NCBI RefSeq assembly: GCF_000745215.1
Contig: NZ_JQNK01000009.1
Location: 1,612,001-1,676,000 of the forward strand
Reading direction: 5' to 3'
From: Methylosinus sp. PW1
GTDB taxonomy: Bacteria; Pseudomonadota; Alphaproteobacteria; Rhizobiales; Beijerinckiaceae
Length of the DNA stretch: 64,000 nucleotides
The notes under the pieces were generated by a model. It made no database searches and was not told the DNA's origin. It was given only the letters and a program-made list of their open reading frames with translations. The position numbers and the translations under genes were made by a program. Below, piece by piece: positions 25,712 to 32,748 of this stretch; positions within the stretch are counted from its first letter, which is position 1; every line of letters starts with the position of its first letter.

Positions 25712-26305
25712 ATGCTGCTCGCTTCGAACCGCCGCCTCTCACTCGAACGTCTCGTTCTCGCCGAGACGCTGCTCCTCTGGCGCGAGCGCCTGCTGCGCGC
25801 CGATCTCGTCGGCGTGCATTTTCTGGCGCGCTCCACGCAATTCACGCTGGGCCGAATGCTCGCGATCACGATCAGCAAGCTCGGCAATGGCTGGATCTAT
25901 CCCATCCTCGCCGCGGCGATCTTCTGGCTCGTCGGACGCGAGGCCTGGCCGGTGATCGCGCTCGGCGGACTCAACGCCGCGCTGCTGCACACGCTGTTTC
26001 CGCTCATCAAGAAGCGCATCGGACGCAAGCGCCCGTTTCACGTCGATCCGCGGCTGACGTCGCTTCTGAAGATACTCGACGAGCATTCCTTCCCGAGCGG
26101 CCATATGATGACGCTCAGCGGCGTGCTGGCGCCCATCGTTCTCGCCTGGCCTTCGGCCGCCGCTTCCGCCGCCGCGCTCGCGCTCTCCATGGCGTGGTCG
26201 CGCATCGCCACCGCGCATCATTACCCCAGCGATGTGCTCGGCGGCGTGACGCTCGGCCTCGCCATGGGCTATCCGCTATCGGCCTGCATTCTCGGCCATT
26301 GGTGA
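25712..26305 (+). CDS. PAP2-family membrane phosphatase
   Basis: A 197-residue integral membrane protein with the three PAP2 motifs: KKRIGRKRPF (about 104-113), FPSGHMMTLSG (about 129-139) and SRIATAHHYPSDVLGG (about 168-183), which together form the vanadium-peroxidase-like active site with its two histidines. Members remove phosphate from phosphatidic acid, undecaprenyl pyrophosphate or similar lipid phosphates. Five or six hydrophobic helices are visible. The substrate cannot be inferred. Its 3' end overlaps the convergent hglS gene by 30 bases. Confidence 0.9.
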   Translation: MLLASNRRLSLERLVLAETLLLWRERLLRADLVGVHFLARSTQFTLGRMLAITISKLGNGWIYPILAAAIFWLVGREAWPVIALGGLNAALLHTLFPLIKKRIGRKRPFHVDPRLTSLLKILDEHSFPSGHMMTLSGVLAPIVLAWPSAAASAAALALSMAWSRIATAHHYPSDVLGGVTLGLAMGYPLSACILGHW

Positions 26306-27661
26306 TCGCTGCCCGAGTACGGCGAGCGCGCGCTCCAGCGAGCTTTTCTCCTCATGCGCATAAATCGCTGTCTCATCGGCGACCTTGGTTCCGAGCGCAT
26401 GCTCGAACGCTTCGCGATTGGCCGAAGCCGATAGCTCGCGGCGGCCGCCTTCGCCGAGATTGGACTGGAAGATTCCCGCCGCGCTCACCGGCAGAAAATC
26501 CTCATAGGTGATCGGCTCCGCAATCAGCGCGCCTTCGCGCAGCAAAGTTTCGGCATCGCCTGTCGCGCTCCGATTCTCGCCCGGCGCATAGCGGAAGAAA
26601 GCGAGGCCCTGCGCGCGCAAAGTCGCGGCGTCGTCCGGGAAGGCGACGAAGCGGCGCTCCAGCTCGGCTCGATAATCGGTGATCGCGCCATCGCGCGGCG
26701 GATTGGCGGCAAGCGTCTCGGCGAGCAATCGATCATAGAGCGCGCGACCCTTCGCCGTGAGGGCGGCGCCGCGCTGCTCGATCTCGCCGAAGCGCGCGCG
26801 ATGCTCGCCGCGCGCCGCGTCGCGTCCCGCGAAGCGCACGGGCTCGGCAATGGCCTTGAAGCTCGTCTGGCGCAGCAATATCGGGAACTTGCGTTGCGGC
26901 GGACCTTCGACGATGGATTTCGGATCGAGCCCGCGCTCGGCGAGCGCCTTTTGCACTGCGTCTATGTCGAGCGTCGGCAGCGTCAGATGATTGATATGCG
27001 GTCCGTGGAAGCAGACGACATCGGCGACGAGCGGATGCGCCTTGCGATAGGCCTCATAGACGCCGGCGGTGACGGTCGCCTCGCCGCGCCAGCGAAACGT
27101 ATGCAACGCCTCATGCACGAACTCGATCGCCAGCGCTTCGCCGAGCCCGCCATTGGCCTCGAAGATCTCGATGAGATGCAGGCAGCGCGGCGTGAAGATG
27201 CGTCGACGCGCAAGTATCTCCTGCGCCTCGCGGCGCAAATCCTCGCCCTCGATCAGCTCGGGACGCAAGAGCGAGGTGAAGATGCGGAAAGGGCAACGCC
27301 TGATCGACTCCGTCTCGACAGGCCGAAAGCATGTGGAATGCACCGGCACGCCGGCGGGCGTGAGGTCGTAATAGCCGACCGGATACATGCCCATGACGGT
27401 GAAGAGCCGCCGCAGCCCCGCGAGCTCCTCCGGCCGTCCGACGCGAATGGCGCCATGGCGCTCGACGCCGATGAGATCGAAAGCGCCGGAGCGGCGCAGC
27501 CGCGCCTCCAGCGCTGGATCGCGCGCCAGCGCCTCGCCGTCGATCTCTCCGACGATGCGCGTCATCTCCTGATAGCGCGGCACCTCGTCGCGATACATTT
27601 GCGTCATCGCCGCGGAGAAGATCGAGCGGATCGTATCGGCGGGAACATGGGTCTCGGTCAT
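26276..27661 (-). CDS. hglS: 2-oxoadipate dioxygenase/decarboxylase (HglS, DUF1338 family)
   Basis: A 461-residue protein of the DUF1338/YdcJ family. In Pseudomonas putida HglS is an iron-dependent enzyme turning 2-oxoadipate into D-2-hydroxyglutarate at the end of lysine catabolism. Family segments include GVPVHSTCFRPVE (about 103-115, with a candidate metal His), IEFVHEALHTFRWRGEATV (about 180-198) and FHGPHINHLTLPTLDID. It lies 20 bases after the amaB-like gene with an AGGAG ribosome site, and the two would act two steps apart in the same pathway, which supports the assignment. ATG 27661. Confidence 0.85.
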   Translation of the reverse strand: MTETHVPADTIRSIFSAAMTQMYRDEVPRYQEMTRIVGEIDGEALARDPALEARLRRSGAFDLIGVERHGAIRVGRPEELAGLRRLFTVMGMYPVGYYDLTPAGVPVHSTCFRPVETESIRRCPFRIFTSLLRPELIEGEDLRREAQEILARRRIFTPRCLHLIEIFEANGGLGEALAIEFVHEALHTFRWRGEATVTAGVYEAYRKAHPLVADVVCFHGPHINHLTLPTLDIDAVQKALAERGLDPKSIVEGPPQRKFPILLRQTSFKAIAEPVRFAGRDAARGEHRARFGEIEQRGAALTAKGRALYDRLLAETLAANPPRDGAITDYRAELERRFVAFPDDAATLRAQGLAFFRYAPGENRSATGDAETLLREGALIAEPITYEDFLPVSAAGIFQSNLGEGGRRELSASANREAFEHALGTKVADETAIYAHEEKSSLERALAVLGQRSPMAENAGR

Positions 27662-27681
27662 GTCGGACTCCTCGAGATCGA

Positions 27682-29214
27682 TCACACGTCGAAGACGACG
27701 CCCTGCGCGAGCGGCAGAGCGCTCGAATAATTGATCGTGTTGGTGGCGCGGCGCATATAGGCCTTCCAGGAATCGGAGCCCGCCTCGCGGCCGCCGCCGG
27801 TCTCCTTCTCGCCGCCGAAGGCGCCGCCGATCTCGGCGCCGGACGGGCCGATATTCACATTGGCGATGCCGCAATCGGACCCTTCCGCGGAGAGAAAACG
27901 CTCCGCCTCGCGCAGATCGGTGGTGAAGATGGACGAGGCCAGGCCATGGCTCACATCGTTCTGCATATGCAGCGCCTCGTCCAGCTCGCGATATTTCATC
28001 GCATAGAGGATAGGCGCGAAAGTCTCGCGGCGCGAGACCGGCGCCGGCTCGGCCAGCTCGACCAGCGCCGGCCGCGCGTAATAAGCGTCCGGCCGCTCCT
28101 GCGCGAACAGGCGCTGGCCTCCGTAGATTTTTCCGCCGATCGTCGCGGCTTCGTCCAGCGCGTGTCGCATGGCGCGATAGGAATCGCCGTCGATGAGCGG
28201 GCCGATGAGCGTCTTGCCCTCGCGCGGATCGCCGACCGGCGCCGAGGCATAGGCGAGCGAGAGCCTTCCGATCAGCTGATCATAAACGGACTCGTGCACG
28301 ATGAGGCGGCGTAGCGTCGTGCAGCGTTGGCCGGCCGTGCCCATAGCGGCGAAGGCGATGGCGCGCACAGCGAGATCGAGCGGCGCCGACGGACAGACGA
28401 TGGCGGCGTTATTGCCGCCGAGCTCGAGAATGGAGCGCGCGAAGCGCTGCGCGAGCCGCGGCCCGACAGCGCGCCCCATGGCGGTGGAGCCGGTCGCCGA
28501 GACGAGGGCGACGCGGCGATCGTCGACGAGCTTCTCGCCGAGCTCGCGCCCGCCGATGACGAGCGCCGAGAGTCCTTTGGGCGCCTCGCCGAAGCGCGCC
28601 AAAGCGCGCTCGAACAGCGCATGTGTGGCGAGCGCGGTCAGCGGCGTTTTTTCCGAAGGCTTCCACACCAGCGCATCGCCGCAGACGAGCGCTATGGCGG
28701 CGTTCCAGGCCCAGACGGCGACCGGGAAATTGAAGCTGGAGATGATGCCGACGACGCCGAGCGGATGCCATGTCTCCATCATGCGATGGCCGGGACGCTC
28801 GGTGGCGATCGTGAGGCCGTAGAGCTGACGCGACAGGCCGACGGCATAGTCGCAAATGTCGATCATCTCCTGCACTTCTCCGCGCGCTTCGGAGACGATC
28901 TTGCCGGCTTCTATGGTGATGAGCTCGGCGAGCTCATTCTTGGCCGAGCGCAATTCCTCGCCGAATAGGCGCACCAATTCGCCCCGTCGCGGCGCCGGAA
29001 TATTGCGCCATTTGCGATAGGCGGCGTCGGCCTCGCCGATCGCCGCATCTAAAGCATCGCTGTCTTCAGTTTTTACTCTGGCGATGACTTCGCCGGTAAT
29101 CGGTGTTCGCACTTGCAAATTCCCATCGCGGAATAGCGCAGACGGAACAGTAATACGAAAGAGCAGCTCTTCAGCTCTCGCTGCGATATCGTTGGCTGTT
29201 GCACATGATTCCAT
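27682..29214 (-). CDS. amaB: Aldehyde dehydrogenase of the AmaB/ALDH7 type (aminoadipate semialdehyde / P6C dehydrogenase)
   Basis: A 510-residue NAD-dependent aldehyde dehydrogenase. The catalytic Cys is in TAGQRCTTLRRLI and the Glu in ILELGGNNAAI. ALDH7-specific features include GIISSFNFPVAVWAWN and the C-terminal RRATNTINYSSALPLAQG. These enzymes oxidise L-2-aminoadipate-6-semialdehyde (in equilibrium with piperideine-6-carboxylate) to 2-aminoadipate in lysine degradation. It is the first gene of a two-gene operon with hglS. Start ATG 29214, preceded by GGGAAG; another ATG lies five codons upstream. The first about 60 codons and the promoter region are visibly less GC-rich than the surroundings. 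Confidence 0.87.
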   Translation of the reverse strand: MESCATANDIAARAEELLFRITVPSALFRDGNLQVRTPITGEVIARVKTEDSDALDAAIGEADAAYRKWRNIPAPRRGELVRLFGEELRSAKNELAELITIEAGKIVSEARGEVQEMIDICDYAVGLSRQLYGLTIATERPGHRMMETWHPLGVVGIISSFNFPVAVWAWNAAIALVCGDALVWKPSEKTPLTALATHALFERALARFGEAPKGLSALVIGGRELGEKLVDDRRVALVSATGSTAMGRAVGPRLAQRFARSILELGGNNAAIVCPSAPLDLAVRAIAFAAMGTAGQRCTTLRRLIVHESVYDQLIGRLSLAYASAPVGDPREGKTLIGPLIDGDSYRAMRHALDEAATIGGKIYGGQRLFAQERPDAYYARPALVELAEPAPVSRRETFAPILYAMKYRELDEALHMQNDVSHGLASSIFTTDLREAERFLSAEGSDCGIANVNIGPSGAEIGGAFGGEKETGGGREAGSDSWKAYMRRATNTINYSSALPLAQGVVFDV

Positions 29215-29257
29215 AGCTGTGCTTCCCATCTCGCCGTTTTGCTGCTTTATTTGTCTC

Positions 29258-29285
29258 GCAAATACCCCGTGTTCGATGTATTTGC
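29258..29285. promoter_or_regulatory. Palindromic operator candidate between amaB and rocD
   Basis: A perfect inverted repeat GCAAATAC (29258-29265) / GTATTTGC (29278-29285) with a 12-base spacer, centred in the divergent 216-base region. It is AT-rich in an otherwise GC-rich context and well placed to control both operons. The cognate regulator is not recognisable nearby. Confidence 0.55.
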
Positions 29286-29430
29286 AACGCGAACGTCGGA
29301 GCGGCGTAACGACGCGCTCCACGAGAGAATGGCTCGCAGAGGCGTCGTGTCCCGTGAGCCGCCGATCGCCCGCACTGATGCAAATCGTCGAGGCGACGCC
29401 CACATAACGAACCAGCGAGGTCACTCGTTC

Positions 29431-30663
29431 ATGAACGCCAACGTCAAGTCCGTCGACAATCCGCATCGCGCGCGCAATTACGCGCCGCTTCCGATCACGC
29501 TCTCGCGCGGCGAAGGCGCCTTTCTGTTCGATGTGAACGGTCGCCGCTATGTCGATATGATGAGCGCCTATTCCGCGGTGAGCCATGGCCATGCACACCC
29601 GCGCATTCTGAAAGTCCTCACCGAGCAGGCGCAGCGTCTCGCCGTGCCGTCGCGCGCCTATTACGACGATCGTCTCGACGCTTTCCTCACGGAGCTGTGC
29701 AATCTCACCGGCCTCGATGTCGCGCTGCCGATGAACACCGGCGCCGAGGCGGTGGAGACCGCGATCAAGGCGGCGCGCCGCTATGGCCGCCGCGTGCGCG
29801 GCTTGAAGAATCCCGAGATCATCGTGGCCAAGGGCAATTTCCATGGCCGCACGACGACCATCGTCGGCTTTTCTTCGGAGCCGTCCTATCGCGACGATTT
29901 CGGTCCCTATGGCGGCGGCTTCCGCGCGGTTCCTTATGGCGATCTCGCGGCGACGGAAGCGGCGATCGGTCCCGATACGGTCGCCATTATGGTCGAGCCC
30001 GTGCAGGGCGAGGCGGGCGTCATCGTTCCGCCGGTCGGCTGGCTCGCCGGCCTGCGTAAGCTCTGCGACGCACGCGGCCTGCTGCTCATCGTCGACGAGG
30101 TGCAGGCGGGGCTCGGGCGCACCGGCGCCTGGTTCGCGTTCCAGCACGAGAATGTGAAGCCCGATGGCGTCATGCTCGGCAAGGCGCTCGGCGGCGGCGT
30201 GCTGCCCGTGTCCGCTTTCGTCGGCACGCGCGCGCTGATGGATATGTTCACGCCCGGCTCGCATGGCTCGACCTTCGGCGGCAACACGCTCGCCGCGGCG
30301 GTGGGGCTCGAGGCGCTGCATGTGATGCGCGACGAGAAGCTCGTCGAGCGCAGCGCGAGCCTGGGCGAGCATATGCTGCGCCGTCTGCGCAACATCGACA
30401 GTCCCGCGCTGCGCGACGTGCGCGGCAAGGGCCTGTGGGCGGGCGCCGAGATCGATCCGCGCTACGCCACCGGCCGCGAGGTCTGCGAGATGCTGTGCGA
30501 CAAGGGCGTGCTCTCCACCGTGACGCATCACAGCGTCGTGCGCCTGTCGCCGCCGCTCGTCATCGCGCGCGAGGATTTGGATTGGGCGCTCGATCGCTTC
30601 GAGGAGACGCTCGCCGAATTGGTCGAGCGCGCGCGTCCGGCCAAGCGCGCACTGGCGAGCTGA
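29431..30663 (+). CDS. rocD: Class III aminotransferase, ornithine aminotransferase-like
   Basis: A 410-residue PLP-dependent class III aminotransferase closest in motif pattern to ornithine delta-aminotransferase: DVNGRRYVDMMSAYSAVSHGH near the start, NTGAEAVETAIKAARRYG, NFHGRTTTIVGFS, LLLIVDEVQAGLGRTG (PLP Asp) and MLGKALGGG, whose Lys would carry PLP. It would transfer the delta-amino group of ornithine to 2-oxoglutarate, giving glutamate semialdehyde. Because its neighbours act on aminoadipate, a lysine epsilon-aminotransferase activity is also possible. ATG 29431 is used; the frame upstream lacks support. The arginine dihydrolase-like gene follows in the same direction, 79 bases on. Confidence 0.87.
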   Translation: MNANVKSVDNPHRARNYAPLPITLSRGEGAFLFDVNGRRYVDMMSAYSAVSHGHAHPRILKVLTEQAQRLAVPSRAYYDDRLDAFLTELCNLTGLDVALPMNTGAEAVETAIKAARRYGRRVRGLKNPEIIVAKGNFHGRTTTIVGFSSEPSYRDDFGPYGGGFRAVPYGDLAATEAAIGPDTVAIMVEPVQGEAGVIVPPVGWLAGLRKLCDARGLLLIVDEVQAGLGRTGAWFAFQHENVKPDGVMLGKALGGGVLPVSAFVGTRALMDMFTPGSHGSTFGGNTLAAAVGLEALHVMRDEKLVERSASLGEHMLRRLRNIDSPALRDVRGKGLWAGAEIDPRYATGREVCEMLCDKGVLSTVTHHSVVRLSPPLVIAREDLDWALDRFEETLAELVERARPAKRALAS

Positions 30664-30742
30664 TCGCCGCCTGTCATCATTGCGGCGCCGGGACGGAGCA
30701 GTCTCGGCGCCGTCTTCATGCCAGGAAACGAAAGGACTCGCG

Positions 30743-31606
30743 ATGACGCAGCCGCATTCCATGTTCGAGCCCGCGCGCGCGCCGCGCGAGGAGCGGCGCC
30801 AGCGCGTGCTGATGTGCGCGCCGGATGATTTCGACGTGCGCTATGTCATCAATCCCTGGATGGAGCATCAGATCGGCCGCACCACGCGCACGCTCGCGCG
30901 AGAGCAATGGCAAAATCTGCGCGCGCTCGTCGCAGAGAACGCCGAGGTGGAGCTGATCACGCCGGCGGCGGGCCTGCCGGATATGGTGTTCACCGCCAAC
31001 GCCGGCTTCGTGCTCGGAAACATCGCCGTCGTCAGCCGCTTTCGCGCCGAGGAGCGGCGGCCGGAGGAGCCCTTGTTTCGCGCCTTCTTCGAGGCGCGCG
31101 GCTTTCGCATCGCAGCTTGGCCGGAGCATCTGCCCTTCGAGGGCGCGGGCGACGCGCTCATCGATCGCGGCGCCGAGATCGTCTGGTGCGGCCATGGCAT
31201 GCGCTCGGCCGAAGAGGCGCCGACGGCGCTGGAGCGCATCGTCGGGCGGCGCGTGATCGGCTTGCGGCTGATCGATCCGCGCTTCTATCACCTCGACACT
31301 TGCTTCTGCCCGCTCGCGGGCGGCTGGCTGATGTTTTATCCGCCGGCTTTCGACGCCGCCTCACGCGCCGCGATCGAGGCGATCGTTCCGCCCGAGAAGC
31401 GCATAGAGATCGACGAAGCGGATGCGATGCGCTTTGCCTGCAACGCCGTCGATCTCGATAGCGGTCTCGCGATGAACGACGCCTCGCCGCAGTTGCAGCG
31501 GCGCTTGCGCGCGGCGGGCTTCGCGCCCGTCGTCACGCCGCTCTCGGAGTTCATGAAGGCCGGCGGCGCCGCCAAATGCCTCACGCTGAAGCTTGCAGAG
31601 GACTAA
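30743..31606 (+). CDS. Amidinotransferase/DDAH-superfamily protein, arginine dihydrolase-like
   Basis: A 287-residue protein of the amidinotransferase/dimethylargininase fold. Typical segments are VLMCAPDDFDVRYVINPWM, MVFTANAGFV, PFEGAGDALID, GHGMRSAEEAP, FYHLDTCFCPL and the C-terminal EFMKAGGAAKCLTLKL with the nucleophilic Cys. Related proteins include the cyanobacterial arginine dihydrolase ArgZ, which yields ornithine, CO2 and ammonia; other members are dimethylarginine hydrolases. Location just after an ornithine aminotransferase-like gene favours ornithine production. ATG 30743 has AAAGGA seven bases upstream. It overlaps the convergent kinase gene by 26 bases. Confidence 0.78.
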   Translation: MTQPHSMFEPARAPREERRQRVLMCAPDDFDVRYVINPWMEHQIGRTTRTLAREQWQNLRALVAENAEVELITPAAGLPDMVFTANAGFVLGNIAVVSRFRAEERRPEEPLFRAFFEARGFRIAAWPEHLPFEGAGDALIDRGAEIVWCGHGMRSAEEAPTALERIVGRRVIGLRLIDPRFYHLDTCFCPLAGGWLMFYPPAFDAASRAAIEAIVPPEKRIEIDEADAMRFACNAVDLDSGLAMNDASPQLQRRLRAAGFAPVVTPLSEFMKAGGAAKCLTLKLAED

Positions 31607-32699
31607 CCTTCTCGCCGTGCGGAAAGGTCATGGTGAATGTCGCGCCGGCGCCGAGCTGCGAATCGGCCTCTATGCGCCAGCCGTGGCGCTCGCATGTGGA
31701 TTTGCACAGAGCGAGGCCGACGCCCGCGCCGGGATATTGCGTGAAGCTGTGGAGCCGGCGCAACGGCTCGAATATGGCCTCGGCGTATTTCGGCTCGAAG
31801 CCTATGCCGTCATCGGCGACCGAAAGGGCGAGCTCCGGCTCGCGCCGAAGGAAGAAGCGAATATTCGGCGTGTGGCCAGGCTTGCGATATTTGATCGCAT
31901 TGGAGAGCAGGCTCGAGAGGCAGCGCTCGAATTGCGGCTTGTCGGCCTCTATCAGCACGCCCGGCGGAACGGCGACAGCGATTTGAGCCTGCGTCTGACG
32001 GATCAGCTCGGAGAAATCCGAGACGACGGCCTCGATCTCGCGGCGAATGTCCAGCGTCTCCAGCCGCGGCGGCGTCGAGACCTGGCGCGAGAAAGCGAGC
32101 AGCCCGTCGACCAGCTGGCGCGCGCGCAGCGCCGAGGCGCGCGCCACCTCGCCCGCATGCGCGGCCTCGCCGAGATCGCCCTTGGCGATCGAGGCGGTGA
32201 CGATATCGGCGAAGGCGGCGATCTTGCGCAGCGGCTCCTGCAGATCATGCGAGGCGATATAGGCGAAGCGCGCCAGACGCTCATTGGCGAGCTGAAGCTC
32301 CTCGGCGCGCTCGACGAGCTGACGCTCGATCTCCTTGTGATGCGAGATATCGAACACGGTCACGGCGACGTATAGGCGTCCGTCCTCGCGAATCGGCGCG
32401 AGGCCGAGATGAATGGGAAATTCGACGCCCGATTTCTTGCGCGCGCGAACATCCCTGTCGACGCCGAGCAGTATGCGGCGCGGCGCCTTGTAATACTCCT
32501 CACGCAGGCCTGGGTGGCGGACGCGCACGTCATCCGGCAGCAGCATATCGACGGTGCGGCCGACGAGCTCCTCCGCCGAATAGCCGAACATGTCCTCGGT
32601 CGCGCGATTGACATAGAGGATGCGATCGTCGGCGATCAGAAAGCGCGCGGCGAAGGCGGATTCGACGATCATCTTCAGCTGTGCGGGCGTCGCATGCAT
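31581..32699 (-). CDS. PAS-domain sensor histidine kinase
   Basis: A 372-residue soluble kinase. A PAS domain covers about residues 8-120 (NRATEDMFGYSAEELVG; LGLAPIREDG), then a short coiled region, a HisKA domain with the phospho-accepting His in YIASHDLQEPLRK (about 155), and a HATPase domain with N box SLLSNAIKYR and G boxes VADDGIGF and GAGVGLALCK. The EPLRK variant is typical of phytochrome-like and cyanobacterial-type kinases. No membrane segment and no response regulator partner are encoded next to it, except for the receiver domains of the following hybrid kinase. Ligand unknown. Confidence 0.88.
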   Translation of the reverse strand: MHATPAQLKMIVESAFAARFLIADDRILYVNRATEDMFGYSAEELVGRTVDMLLPDDVRVRHPGLREEYYKAPRRILLGVDRDVRARKKSGVEFPIHLGLAPIREDGRLYVAVTVFDISHHKEIERQLVERAEELQLANERLARFAYIASHDLQEPLRKIAAFADIVTASIAKGDLGEAAHAGEVARASALRARQLVDGLLAFSRQVSTPPRLETLDIRREIEAVVSDFSELIRQTQAQIAVAVPPGVLIEADKPQFERCLSSLLSNAIKYRKPGHTPNIRFFLRREPELALSVADDGIGFEPKYAEAIFEPLRRLHSFTQYPGAGVGLALCKSTCERHGWRIEADSQLGAGATFTMTFPHGEKVSPLQASA

Positions 32700-32748
32700 T
32701 GGCGCTGACCATGCGCTGATCCTTCGGCGCCTCTATATGGGGAGCGCC

